A DNA stretch of 64,000 bases, from the NCBI RefSeq assembly GCF_036711975.1, contig NC_091973.1, positions 4,960,001-5,024,000 of the forward strand. Reading direction: 5' to 3'. Position numbers and translations under genes: made by a program. The notes under the pieces are model-generated. The model was not told the origin of the DNA, made no database searches, and was given only the letters and a program-made list of their open reading frames with translations. This DNA is from Onthophagus taurus (lineage: Eukaryota > Arthropoda > Insecta > Coleoptera > Scarabaeidae). Below are positions 38,265 to 50,580 of this stretch, in pieces (within the stretch, counting starts at the first letter, position 1; each line of letters opens with the position of its first letter).

Positions 38265-40457
38265 GAAGCTGTAATTTTAGTGATTAATTATGATCTATTT
38301 CCTAGGTTTATGTCAAATACTTGAAAATTTTCTAGAAATTGTTGGAAATACTACAAAACTCTTCAATTAATTTCCAACCAGCTTCCTAAGTAATATTCCT
38401 TATAAGTAATAATCTCCAATAAAATCCAGAAACACTTCGATGGACTTTGGATATCTTGTAAAATGCTTCAAAATTGTTTGAATTTGCAGGAAAACTCAGC
38501 AGTAAATTGGAAATATTGCTAGAATCTTTGGAATCGATTCTAAGTCTTGAAAATCCCCAGGGAATCCATACAAAGTTTTTTAGAAATTCTTGGGAATATT
38601 TCGTAAGTTGTTTTAATACTAGAAGTATCAGCAATAAATTCCAGAAATACTTGAAGAGACTTTAAAAACTTTTTAAATCCTCAAAAAATGCTAACAAATC
38701 TTTTGGTGATTATCTAAAAATTTTTGGAAATTGTCTAAATATTTTTGGTATTCAATAAATCACAGAAAATCCTTGAATATCTTTAAAAATCGTTAAGAAT
38801 TCATCGAAACACCTTTCAGAATATGTTGGAAATACTTTCGAAATCAATAAAAATTTTCATTGAATACATAAGAAATAAACTGAAATATCAAGAATACAAA
38901 TATACATTTCATGGCAATTACACACTACACATTAAATAATAGAAAACGTTCTCCATCAAATATTTTTTTATTTTCCTCTTAAATCGTTGCCTAGATAGCG
39001 CAGTCAGCTGCGGTGGTAGTTCGTTGTAGAGTTTTGGACCCCAGTAATCCATATACTTTTGCGTTGATGCAGTTCTGTGGTACGGTACCTGGTATTGGTG
39101 TCGTGATCTTGTCAGATAGTTATGGGTACCACCATTGGAGGGAAAACTGTCTCTGTTATCATGAACATGCAGCAATGCCGTAAGTATATATATGCTTGGA
39201 AAGGTAGCAGCCCACACAGCACCCGTACCGCCCTCTTTGTAGTAGGAAGATCCTCAGGAAATCTCACCTGCCAGGTGACTGGCTACTTGTTTTAGTCTTC
39301 GTATAGTAAAGAGAGCAGAAGTCAGCCTAATCCTCAGATGTTTCAAATGCACTTCCCACGTCATTCCGCTGTCTAGATGCATACGCAGAAATTTTGCAGT
39401 TGCTGATTCCCTCCCAAGTCTGTTTTTTCACTGTTTAGTTTGAGCAGATTATTACTGAACCATTCTTGAGTGGACAATATAGCTTCTTGTGATTTAGCCA
39501 TCAAGTTATCCTTTGTAGTGTCCTTTAATACGATGTTTTTGTTTGTCCATCAAATACGATCTTATTAAATTTAGTTGTAGACCTCTAATACCATAAAACT
39601 GAAGTTTACTCAGGTCGATCTGAACTACATTTTGCTCATCGTGTGCTTTGAAGCTGTAATTTTAGTGATTAATTATGATCAATTCCCTAGGTTTATGTCA
39701 AATACTTGAAAATTTTCTAGAAATTTTTGGAAATACTACAAAACTCTCAAATTCGTTTCCAACCAGCTTCCTAAGTAATATTCCTTATAAGTAATAATCT
39801 CCAATAAAATCCAGAAACACTTCGATGGACTTTGGATATCTTGTAAAATGCTTCAAAATTGCTTGAATTTGCAGGAAAACTCAGCAGTAAATTGGAAATA
39901 TTGCTAGAATCTTTGGAATCGATTCTAAGTCTTGAAAATCCCCAGGGAATCCATACAAAGTTTTTTAGAAATTCTTGGGAATATTTCGTAAGTATATATA
40001 TGCTTGGAAAGGTAGCAGCCCACACAGCACCCGTACCGCCCTCTTTTGTAGTAGGAAGATCCTCAGGAAATCTCACCTGCCAGGTGACTGGCTACTTGTT
40101 TTAGTCTTCGTATAGTAAAGAGAGCAGAAGTCAGCCTAATCCTCAGATGTTTCAAATGCACTTCCCACGTCATTCCGCTGTCTAGATGCATACGCAGAAA
40201 TTTTGCAGTTGCTGATTCCCTCCCAAGTCTGTTTTTTCACTGTTTAGTTTGAGCAGATTATTACTGAACCATTCTTGAGTGGACAATATAGCTTCTTGTG
40301 ATTTAGCCATCAAGTTATCCTTGTAGTGTCCTTTAATACGATGTTTTTGTTTGTCCATCAAATAAGATCTTATTAAATTTAGTTGTAGACCTCTAATACC
40401 ATAAAGCTGAAGTTTACTCAGGTCGATCTGAACTACATTTTGCTCATCGTGTGCTTT
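38265..40457. repeat. 1385-bp tandem duplication with internal deletion
   Basis: The block starting gaagctgtaattttag at 38265 starts again at 39650, 1385 bp later. The first copy runs to 39649. The second copy keeps the first ~340 bp and the last ~470 bp but lacks about 577 bp in the middle: near 39988 the sequence jumps directly to what lies at 39181 in copy one. The two copies differ at few positions, so the duplication is young. Confidence 0.85.
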
Positions 40458-40735
40458 CGTTATAAAGGCAATTACTTCAGAAACAGCCGTCATTACCGAT
40501 CTGCCTGGTTGGTACCCGTGCTGATTGGTCACAAAATATTTATTGGTTTTAATGTATTCCACTAATCTTCTTGCTATTAATCTTTCAAATATCTTGGAGA
40601 TAACAGGCAAAATTGATATAGGTCTATAATTGTTATAGTCTTTTTTATCATACTTCTTATGTAATGGCAGGAGTTTCGCTGTCTTGAACTCTGAAGGAAA
40701 AATTCCATCGCTGACACATTTATTGAACATAATAT
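38890..40735 (-). pseudogene. LINE remnant, same family as LINE A, partly duplicated
   Basis: Reading leftwards: GIFPSEFKTAKLLPLHKK, NYRPISILPVISKIFERL, NQHGYQPGRSVMTAVSEVI, then a join QIDLSKLQLYGIRGLQL that lacks the usual AFDTVNH stretch, later HLDSGMTWEVHLKHLRIRL, and at 38918-39217 DYWGPKLYNELPPQL. The YADD box is also missing. The same deletions occur in both tandem copies, so the element was already defective before duplication. Confidence 0.8.
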
Positions 40736-41214
40736 TAAGATTAGAGACCGCACACTGTTCTATTACTGACTTTTTGCTATAACTGTTGTTATTATTTCTG
40801 TTGTTGTTATTGGTCTGAAGAAAAAAGAATTTATATTTGTCACATTTAAGTTTTTGAGGTAGCGATCAAGATTCTCTCAACCACCTCTACAAAGTATTTG
40901 TTGATGTCCTCAATGTCGAGAGGTACAGGACCACTATTTGAGCCACTCTTGGTATCCTGATATTGCACGTTGTTTGTTGCCAGCATTATTTATAAAGGTT
41001 TCATTTGTTGTCTATTATAATCATGTAATGCCTCATGATACTGTTTCTTATATTTTATGTACAGCTGATAACATTCCTGGGATTTGGAAACTCTCATAAC
41101 TGTAAATAAAACCTCCAACGTTCTTTCCATGGTCATCAATTCAGTGTTCTTGAACTGTTTCATTTTTGTTGTGCTTGACTTTATCTTTTTCTTTACATCG
41201 TCAAAACCTACAGA
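40736..41214 (-). pseudogene. Probable continuation of the LINE (linker region)
   Basis: The sequence upstream of the reverse transcriptase continues on the minus strand with short broken frames, for example FKNTELMTMERTLEVLFTVM followed by YQLYIKYKKQYHEALHDYNR at 40990-41223. It resembles a LINE linker between endonuclease and reverse transcriptase. It merges on its right into the 290-bp satellite. Confidence 0.45.
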
Positions 41215-42245
41215 AGATGTCAAAAATACTTCGAAGTATCAGAAAATGCGTTCAAGAAATCTTCTAGAAATCTTGGAAATATTTGAGAAGTCTCTGTAAA
41301 ACCAGACCTATATTTAATAAATCCTAGGGAGTTTGGAAATTGTCTAAAAATTTTTGGTTTTCAATAAATCACAGAAAATCTTTGATATCCTTAAAAATCG
41401 TTAAGAAACCATCGAAAATGCTTGAACATCTTTCAGAATATGTTGGCAATACTTTGGAAATCATTGAATATTCAGATTGATCATCAAAACCTACAGGAGA
41501 TGTCAAAAAATACTTTGAAGTATCAGAAAATGCGTGGAAATTCTAGAATTTCAAGAAATCTTCTAGAAATCTTGGAAATATTTGAGAAGTCTCTGTAAAA
41601 CCAGACCTATATTTAATAAATCATAGAGAGCTTGGAAATTGTCTAAAAATTTGTGGTATTCAATAAATCACAGAAAATCCTTAAAAATCGTTAAGAACCC
41701 ATCGAAAATGCTTGAACATCTTTCAGAATATGTTGGAAATACTTTGGAAATCATTAAAAATTCAGATTCATCATCAAAACCTACAGGAGATGTCAAAAAA
41801 TATTTTGAAGTATCAGAAAATGCGTGGAAATTCTAGAATTTCAAGAAATCTTCTAGAAATCTTGGAAATATTTGAGAAGTCTCTGTAAAACCAGACCTAT
41901 ATTTAATAAATCCTAGAGAGCTTGGAAATTGTTTAAAAATTTTTGGTATTCAATAAATCACAGAAAATCCTTAAAAATCGTTAAGAACCCATCGAAAATG
42001 CTTGAACACCTTTCAGAATATGTTGGAAATACTTTGGAAATCATTGAAAATTCAGATTCATCATCAAAACCTACAGGAGATGTCAAAAAATACTTTGAAG
42101 TATCAGAACATGCGTGGAAATTCTAGAATTTCCAGAAATCTTGGAAATACTTGGGAAGTCTCTGTAAAACCAGATCTCTCTCCAATAATTTTTAGAGAGC
42201 TTGGAAATTTCGACATTTTTCTAAAAATTCTTGGAAATAGATAAC
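41215..42245. repeat. 290-bp satellite, array 1
   Basis: About three and a half direct units of 290 bp (for example 41639 and 41929) contain ggtattcaataaatcacag, cagaatatgttggaaatac and acctacaggagatgtcaaa. Each carries a 65-aa frame, a by-product of the repeat. Related sequence is found at 38640-38880, 44260-44515 and 45850-47400. Confidence 0.9.
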
Positions 42246-44255
42246 CAAGTAAATAACTCAATCAAATAAAGGCAAAAAAAAGTGTATATTAGCTTTTTTA
42301 TTCTATTTCATAGGAGAAAGTAATATTAAATAGTGTTATAGGCGAATTTGAAGCTGTTATAAAAGAAAATAAATAAAATAATATTTAGTTATGCTTGATA
42401 AAGGAGAACAAAACAATCAAGTCGCTAATATAAACAGTTTACTTTTAATTTCTATTTTTCATAATATTAGAGATTACAATTTTAATCGTTGATAATTTAA
42501 TAACAATTATAGAACTGTTGGAATTTTTATTAATCTAAACATTTTTGAGTAATGATTAAGAATTAAATAAGAAATAAATGGAGTTCATAGTTGATTAAGA
42601 ATAGAAAAATTTTAGATTATAATTTTTATTTTAAAATCCTATCGCGTTAGTTTATTTAATAATTTGAAAGTAATTTTGTTGTTATTTTTAATAATATGTT
42701 AAAAATGAAAACTTACCAGGTAGGATGTGAGTAAAATAATAAGTTCTAACTAAACATCCTCCGTTATAATGGTGTTCGTCGAAAATGTTAATGTCAAGAG
42801 AAGACATGCAGGTTGCCATAGCAAAATTAATTTAAATTATAACCGGAGTGAGGTGGTAAGCAGTACCATAGCACAACTGGAATTGTGGCACCTACACCAT
42901 CGAGTAAATTAGCAAAAGCAATTGGACTCTGTTTGGAAAAGTCTCAGACGATAAACAAGAGGCAATATGATACCGTTCTGCAATACAATCTTATCTTGTT
43001 AAAGGATATACCATTCTATACGATTTGGATAAGGTATTTTGGTGATAAACGAATACCGAGGAGCTATCGAGCGATAGCTTTCTTGAAACCGTTCGCAAAC
43101 TTGTGTCAACATCATTAAAAAAAGCCCTCTCAACTTTTTTCCGAAGACCCGCGCCCTCGCCTTAAATTATTCAACGTAATGCCCGGCTATTTAGGTCAAC
43201 CTTTTCAGTAAAAAAAAAAGAAAAAGTAGAAGAAGAGAAAAAAATACCGTTTCCTTGTCGTGCGTCGAAATATGTACGGTTAAAATCGGCACATATCCGC
43301 CGGATAGTACATGAAATGTTGCATTGCAAAATCGATATTATAGTGGCCGCTACAGAGAATTGATGGCATCTGAATGGAATCTCGAACACCCATATTTATG
43401 GCATCAACTCTCTCTCTAAATCATTGAAAAATTAATAACCATCCATGCTACGATAAAACTTCAAACAATAATCATTTCCTAATAAACCCTCATTTGCGCC
43501 TTCATTACATTTAATTAACCGTGCAGCATTCCGCTGAACACTCCAGATCAAAGCCACGTTTCGAAATTGCCATTTCCCTTTGTGAAGATGCACCACTTTT
43601 GGTGGTCGCGCCAGGTGTCACTTTTGCGGTACGAAATGGATTCCGTTCCCTTTACATCATCTTCTCTTAGTTCGTACCGGACCCTCAAGATTCTAACCAA
43701 GACGTTGAAGACCGTTTTGCGGCCAACACATCAAAGGAACTTTACTTAATCAATTCCCACCTTTAATTAACAAACTAACTTAATTAAACGAATTTGGAGT
43801 ATCAATTACAATAATTATATATATAAATTGTATCGAATTTAACTCCGTATGCGCAAAACAAATCCGTTTAAGTCTACGGTGTTGAAAATGTACTTGTGTG
43901 CTAAATTAGGTCATAAATAAAGTAATAAATAGTTAAACGGGATGTTCCCGGATTCAAGCTGTGCGAGGTCAAGAACTCCACTTTCCTATTTACCGATTGA
44001 TTTCCGAGGAATAAAAATTCAATGGGCTGTGGAAATTACCCCATGGTGCGGGTACGATTTGTTTGCGTAGTTTCGTAGATTTCGATGCTATACTATTAAA
44101 TTAATTGCAATTCCAACCCCGCAGAGAATTTATGTCTGGTTAAGTCTAGAATGATATTTTAGTCATGCTTTGCGGAATTCTCGCAGATTTACGATCCATA
44201 TGGACTATAAGTGAGACCTTAAGACTATTCTTTATTTATTTTTAATGAAATTATT
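42246..44255. other. Intergenic region, no gene recognised
   Basis: AT-rich at 42250-42720, then mixed composition to 44200. Open frames at 42885-43118, 43171-43389 and 43567-43749 have no motif and no credible splice partners. Confidence 0.4.
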
Positions 44256-44515
44256 TTATGAAATATTAGAAAATTCTAGAATTTTCAGAAATCTGTAAAA
44301 CCAGATCTATCTCCAATAAATTCTAGAGAGCTTGGAAATTGTCTAAACATTTTTGGCATTTAATAAATCACAGAAAATCCTGGAATATCCTTAAGAACCC
44401 ATCGAAAATGCTTGAAATACTTCGAAGTATCAAAAAATGCGTGGAAATTCTAGAATTTTCACAAATCTTCTAGAAATCTTGGAAATACTTGGGAAGTCTC
44501 TGTAAAACCAGATCT
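44256..44515. repeat. 290-bp satellite, single unit (array 2)
   Basis: This is a unit of the same satellite as 41215-42245. It is interrupted at 44515 by a LINE fragment and resumes at 45850. Confidence 0.8.
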
Positions 44516-45849
44516 TATATCATCAGTAATCTTGATCAGTGCAGTTGTAGTACTGTGACCTGGCCAGAAACCAGATTGCAAATACTTGATTATATACAAT
44601 ACGCTCAAATGCCTTTGACAGGATAGAGAGAATTGATATAGGACGAAAGTCACAAGAGGAAACTGGAGTTTTTAACTTAGGAATAGGCATAACATGCGCC
44701 AGCTTCTAAGAAAACAAAAGTTAAGTTAAGTTTCTAAGAAAAGTTATAGATAATAATATAAATTGATAAATAATAATAATTGATATCAATCACAGTGAGC
44801 GACAAGCTAGAAGAAATAAGATTAGATGCCTCAATACAACACCTTGTGTAGGAGCAAAATCAATGACACCAAGAAACCTTAGAAGTTTTCCAGAACGTCT
44901 TAGGAGTAGTCCCAGTCAATTTCTGGTAAAAATATGCTTTCTTCGCATTTTTACATCTATGATCTACGCAGTACACGATACCTTTCATAGTTAATATTTG
45001 ATGAATTGCGTTTAAGAAGCATTTTAGCTCTGTTTCGTGCAAGCATAAGGTCTCTAATCTCATCATTTAGCTAGGGGGCACCAAAATACTTTACTTTTCT
45101 TTGCTTAAGCGGGGCATGTTTATTATACAAACATGTAATTTTATCATTAAAAGGCTGTGTCATGGCTGCCAATCAATCAGCAATGCATCAGATTTGAGGT
45201 GTTCATAATCAATGTGCCTAAAATCACGGTGAGTGAACATGCGATGAGAAGAGACAGGCTGCCGAACTTGAACAGCACAATAAATCAGATCATGACAAGA
45301 AAACTGTTCAACAAGTTATTGGCCATGTGTTAAAATTTTATCTGGACAGGACGTAATGATGAGATCAAGAAGAGATTGTGATGATGGCATTAACAGGAGG
45401 TCTTCAAAATGGTCGAAATAATTCACTCCTAGGGGACAATACAACACATTTAGTAGTAACCTCTCACAACGACACTTAACCTCAATCAATAAGAATTCCA
45501 TTTCGTTTTGAAATCCATCAGTTAATTCCACCAGTTTAGTTTGAAAATGATTCCTGATAAAAATCCCAACCTCACCACCCCGGGAATATTCACGATCATT
45601 TCTTAGTAAACAATAACTTGGTAAGACAAACATGGAAGAGGGCCTAAACCAAGTTTCGCTAACCAAGATTACATCAAATATGTTTGACTCAAAAGTATAT
45701 AAGAAGTCATCAAAATGAGCATAAAAACTTTGGGCATTAATATGACATACTGCTATGATATAATACCTCATCCACATTACTCATATTCCCAGAGGAAAAA
45801 TGTAGGGTATTCCCAAAAGAGGATTCCAGGAAAGGGGTAGAGGAAGAAT
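44516..45849 (-). pseudogene. LINE fragment (endonuclease and start of reverse transcriptase) inside the satellite
   Basis: Reading leftwards: an endonuclease-domain frame at 45316-45777 with CHINAQSFYAHFDDF, DVILVSETWFRPSS, RGGEVGIFIRN and LLDLIITSCPD; a linker piece at 44860-45066; and SGFWPGHSTTTALIKITDDI at the left end. The order is that of the LINE B family. The satellite bases CAGATCT occur on both sides (44509-44515, 45850-45856). The element lacks its 3' end, so this may be microhomology and not a true target duplication. Confidence 0.8.
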
Positions 45850-47400
45850 CAGATCTATTTCCAATAAATTCTAGAGAGCTTGGAAATTGTCTAAAAATTG
45901 TTGATATTTAATAAATTACAGAAAATTCTTGCATATCCTTAAAAATCGTTAAGAACCCATCGAAAATGCTTGAACACCTTTCAGAATATGTTGGAAGTAT
46001 TTTGGAAATCATTAAAAATTTAGATTCATCATCACAACCTATAGGAGATGTCAAAAAATACTTCGAAGTATCAGAAAATGCGTGGAAATTCTAGAATTTT
46101 CAGAAATCTTTTAGAAATCTTGGAAATACTTGGGAAGTCTCTGTAAAACCAGATTTATCTTTAATAAATTTTAGAGAGTTTGGAAATTGTCTAAAAATTT
46201 TTGGTATTCAATAAATCACAGAAAATCCTTGATATCCTTAAAAATCATTAAGAGCTCATCGAAAATGTTTGAACACCTTTTAGAATATGTTGGAAGTATT
46301 TTGGAAATCATTAAAAATTCAGATTCATCATCAAAACCTACAAGAGATGTCAAAAAATACTTCGAAGTATCAGAAAATGTGTGGAAATTCTAGAATTTTC
46401 ATAAATCTTCTTGAAATCTTGGAAATACTTGGGAAATCTCTGTAAAACCTGATTTATCTTTAATAAATTTTAGAGAGTTTGGAAATTGTCTAAAAATTTT
46501 TGGTATTCAATAAATCACAGAAAATCCTTGATATCCTTAAAAATCGTTAAGAACCCATCGAAAATGCTTGAACACCTTTCAAGATATGTTGGAAGTATTT
46601 TGGAAATCATTAAAAATTCAGATTCATCATCAAAACCTACAAGAGATGTCAAAAAATACTTCGAAGTAACAGAAAATGCGTGGAAATTCTAGAATTTTCA
46701 GAAATCTTCTAGAAATCTTGGAAATACTTAGCAAGTCGCTGTAAAACCAGATCTATCTCCAATAAATTCTAGAAAGGTTGGAAATTGTCTAAACATTTTT
46801 GGTATTTAATAAATCACAGAAAATCCATGAATATCCTTAAAAATCGTTAAGAATCCATCGAAAGTGCTTGAATTCCTTTCAGAATATGTTGGAAATACTT
46901 TGGAAATCATTGAAAATTCAGATTCGTCATCAAAACCTACAGGAGATGTCAAAAAATACTTCGAAGTATCAGAAAATGCGTGGAAATTCTAGAATTTTCA
47001 TAAATCTTCTAGAAATCTTGGAAATACTTGGGAAGTCTCTGTAAAACCAGATTTATCTTTAATAAATTTTAGAGTTTGGAAATTGTCTAAAAAATTTTGG
47101 TATTCAATAAATTACAGAAAATCCTTGATATCCTTAAAAATCATTAAGAGCTCATCGAAAATGTTTGAACACCTTTTAGAATATGTTGGAAGTATTTTGG
47201 AAATCATTCAGATTCATCATCAAAACCTACAGGAGATGTCAAAAAATACTTCGAAGTATCAGAAAATTCTAGAATTTCCAGAAATTTTGGAAATACTTGG
47301 GAAATCTCTGTAAAATCAGATCTATCTTTAATAAATTTTAGCGAGCTTGAAAATTTTTCTAGAAATTCTTGGAAATTGTCTAAAAATAGATAACCAAGTA
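45850..47400. repeat. 290-299-bp satellite, array 3
   Basis: About five direct units (for example frames starting 46187, 46486 and 47083, spacing 299 and 2x298.5 bp). They are slightly longer than those of array 1 because a gatatcc-type insert follows aaaatccttg. The last unit is shortened and ends gataaccaagtaaataa, exactly like the end of array 1, so both arrays share the same terminus. Confidence 0.9.
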
Positions 47401-48184
47401 AATAATTCAATCAAATAAAGGCACAAATATTTCAAGAACAACACGTCAGATACTTGGACTTAGGTTGTAATCAATTAAAGTATATATTATTTAAATAAAG
47501 GAATAAAAAAATAAAAGTATTCTTTATTTTTTTTAATACAATTTTTGCATATATATTTTTTTAAGAAAAAAGTATTTTTTGATAAGGTTTCCGGTGTTCA
47601 GTTGGCACAAGTCTATATATCACGGAGATGGTACGTGCCTTGAAATTTCATATGACATCGTCGAGTGGTAAAAAATAATGAGAAAAAGAAATGGTTTTGG
47701 GGTGAGTTCGTCGGCAATTACTTAGTTTTTAATCTGGTGTAATTGTGGCGGCGAGCTGACGGTAGTAAGTAAAAATCGATTGATGAAATTGAATCATCGG
47801 GCCGGATTAGATAAATCCTCGTGAAACCGAGAAGTAAACGAATTAAATATAGCCCCGGGGCGGCAAGCAATACCATCCCCCGCTTGCGTACCCACCACAT
47901 TTAATCCCTTCAACTTCACCGAACTTTCGATGGTGACACTCGCGGACCAGAAAGAGGAGACAAATCGTCGACAAACCGAAATCTTTTCTCGCGCGCACTC
48001 AAAAGTTCGCCCAGATCGCAATTTACGAAACAAATTGAAACTAAAACTTATTTAACGGGTTGGTTACCTTTAATCCATCTTTCCAAACTTTTACAAGAAA
48101 CCGATAAACAACCCCAATCTTTAAAATCACTTCTTACAAACTTTTTTACTACAATTGACACTTAACTTAATTAAATGTACTTAC
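47401..48184. other. Intergenic or intron sequence with a GC-rich block
   Basis: The part 47700-48030 is GC-rich (cccggggcggcaagc) compared with its surroundings. Frames of 60-79 aa on the minus strand have no domain. It lies downstream of the exon at 48185-48451, so it is probably intron. Confidence 0.35.
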
Positions 48185-48451
48185 CAGCAATGAAAACACC
48201 GTTGATGATGTTAATAGAATGACTTAAATACAGCAAACATTCCCGTTTTGGCGGTTGATACACTTTGACACCTGGATTACGATATCCTTCCTCCACTCTC
48301 TTAATTGTCTTTTGAAAGTATTGAAACGCACGCGTAAACGCACTACTGGGACGTAGTCCTTTTTTTATATCATCCATTTTCTTGTTAATATTTACGCAAA
48401 TTTGTAGTTTGGAACGTTGTTCTGTTGACAAAATTCGCTGTGAACTAACGC
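48185..48451 (-). CDS. Exon of an unrecognised gene
   Basis: A 267-nt open exon with a good acceptor (TTTTTTATAG) and donor (G then GTAAGT) encodes an uninterrupted stretch containing RILSTEQRSKLQICVNINKK, MDDIKKGLRPSSAFTRAFQY, KTIKRVEEGYRNPGVKVYQP and LLYLSHSINIINGVFIA. An internal ATG (MDDIKKG) has a good AAGAAAATGG context and may be the real start, because a likely upstream exon ending at a GTAAGT near 48611 does not stay open in the matching frame. The protein continues to the left in an exon I did not find. I do not recognise the family. Confidence 0.5.
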
Positions 48452-48889
48452 CTATAAAAAATGTACAATGAATGTTAAAATTGCCAATAATTAACAGTTC
48501 TATAATTTTCAATGTTGATAAGAAAATTGATAAATGTAAAGCGATTTTGATTATCATTTTGGATATCGTGTAAATTATTCAAAGACTTCCTTTGATTCAT
48601 TTTAACACTTACCTTTTCCCCTCCTTCAACTCAATCCTTCTCATTATCACCGATAAATTAATAATATGAATAAGTAAAGGAAAAATCAAGTAGAGAATGT
48701 GAGATTTTGGATACGAAAAATTTCTTTGATTGCATTGTAATAAATTTTTTGCATTGTTGATTAATTTTAATCTACAACAAAGTTATTACGAAAATATGTT
48801 CACCAAATAATCTCTAAACCAGGATTTGGGGGTCACGCAGAAAAATTTTATGCAAATTTCCTACAAAAAAATTATTTCTTAACATAAGT

Positions 48890-49255
48890 TTATGATATGG
48901 AGGCATTTCTTTTCAGGAATCCAAGAATCAAGAAAGGTGAACAGAAGAAGAAATACGAGATTTTTGCTCAAGTACATATTAGTCATGGCAACTATTAATA
49001 ATATAGAAATCGAAAGAGAAGATCCATAAACTAAGGCAGGAGGAAGAAAGACTAAAACACCAAGAAAAACAACAAAGTTCAAAAACTAGAACAAAGCTAA
49101 TAGCTAATAGCCAAATAAAGTTATGGAGGTGTGTGGAATGAGAAAATATAATAATCAGACAAAGAGAACACACTGCTGGAATGAAGAGATCCGACAGGCA
49201 ATCAAGAAGAAGAAAGAGTCATGGAAGAAATACATTTAGAACGAATTCAGAAGAA
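48890..49255 (+). pseudogene. RTE-like LINE fragment (linker)
   Basis: Broken plus-strand frames include HCWNEEIRQAIKKKKESWKK, the typical basic segment between endonuclease and reverse transcriptase of RTE/CR1-like elements. It stops at about 49240; the reverse-transcriptase part of a similar element is at 50581. Confidence 0.55.
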
Positions 49256-49264
49256 GATAGAGCA

Positions 49265-50530
49265 CAAGCTTAAGTGAAACAAACTTAACATAACGGGTGC
49301 AATGAGATCCTGTCCGACGGCTGCTTTGGAAGCCCTACTCGGTCTCACACCACTCCACATATATATACAAAAGGAGGCAGCCTTAAGTGCCTTATCACTG
49401 AAAACAGTTTCTTCACTCAAGTTGATGCAGGGTAATCTCAGAGGACACCTCGAGATCCTCAAAGACCCATGTCTAAATCACCTGATTGAAATTGAAACGG
49501 ACCTTATACCGACGGAATACAATTTCAACCAAGCGTATAAGGTCATATTTAGTAGCAGGGATGATTGGGCGAAAGGAGGGCCTCAACTAAAAGGAGGAGC
49601 CCTAGCCTGGTACACCGATGCTTCAAAGACAGTAAGATCTGGAGTAGGCATGGGCATCAGTGGACCAAACAGCCACATCAAATTGCCCCTCAGCTCGGAC
49701 TTAACAATTTTCCAAGCAGAAGTTCTTGCTATAAACTTCTGCACCGCTTTGAACCTACAGAAGGGACAAAAAGGTGCATCCATAAACATTTTCACAGACA
49801 GTCGGGCCGCCTTAAAGGCAATTCAGGCCTACACGTGTAGCTCCGCACTGATCAGAGAGTGCACCAACAACCTGAGAGAACTCGCTAGGGGCAATGATGT
49901 TACCCTATGGTGGGTTCCAGGTCACAGCAACATTGAGGGCAATGAGAAGGCCGACAAGCTGGCCAAAGAGGCAGCAAACACGCCCTTCATTGGACCCCAA
50001 CCTGGATGTGGACTACAAAAAAGCCACCTAAAACAAATAATCAACAACTGGGAGGCTTCAAAGATAGCCTTACGCTGGAAAGAACTTCCAGGTCACAGAC
50101 AAGCGAAGAGTATGATAACTCCGTCGCAAAACAAAACCAAAGAGGTTTTATGCCTCAGCAAAGGGGATCTAAGAACGCTCTCAGGCTACCTAACTGGCCA
50201 TGTGCCCCTAAAATACCACCTCTTCCACATTGGACAAGCTGAGGATCAAACTTGTCGACTATGCAACGACGAGTCAGAAACTGCTGAACATATACTGTGC
50301 AATTGCGTCGCCAGAGGACGTCTAAGGCACAACGTCTTCGGTAAAACTACCCTGTTACCTACCGACATAAAGGTTCAAGACCTCAGGACAATACTAAGGT
50401 TCATTAAGGACCTACATTTGCCCTAAACCTTTGGAGGGCTAAAGTTACAATAGATCTTATAGGTCGCGGTAACGAGAGGGGCCGCCCTCCTCAGCCCGAC
50501 AGCAATAATAATAATAATAATAATAAGGAG
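49265..50530 (+). mobile_element. LINE 3' end with RNase H domain and (AAT)n tail
   Basis: This is a 5'-truncated non-LTR retrotransposon. An intact 374-aa frame (49302-50426) has ALEALLGLTPLHIYI, an RNase H domain with AWYTDASKT, FQAEVLAINF, NIFTDSRAALKAI and WWVPGHSNIEGNEKADKLA, and a C-terminal CRLCNDESETAEHILCNC cysteine/histidine cluster. The 3' end has a GC-rich leader and a run of AAT triplets at 50505-50526. It separates two pieces of an RTE-like LINE, consistent with nested insertion. Confidence 0.85.
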
Positions 50531-50580
50531 TAACTTCTAGGTATATATAAAACCGCATGGGAGTATAAAACCTAATATTC

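Noticed and set aside
42885-43749. Three short frames in the 42.9-43.7-kb interval
   Set aside because: No domain, no splice partners, and unrelated to each other.
41639-47313. Repeated 65-76-aa frames beginning MSKNFWYSINHRKSL and similar
   Set aside because: They come from the 290-299-bp satellite units; no independent sign of coding.
49302-50426. A host ribonuclease H gene
   Set aside because: The RNase H motif lies between LINE-specific sequences (ALEALLGL and the C-terminal CCHC cluster) and is followed by an (AAT)n tail, so it is a LINE 3' end.
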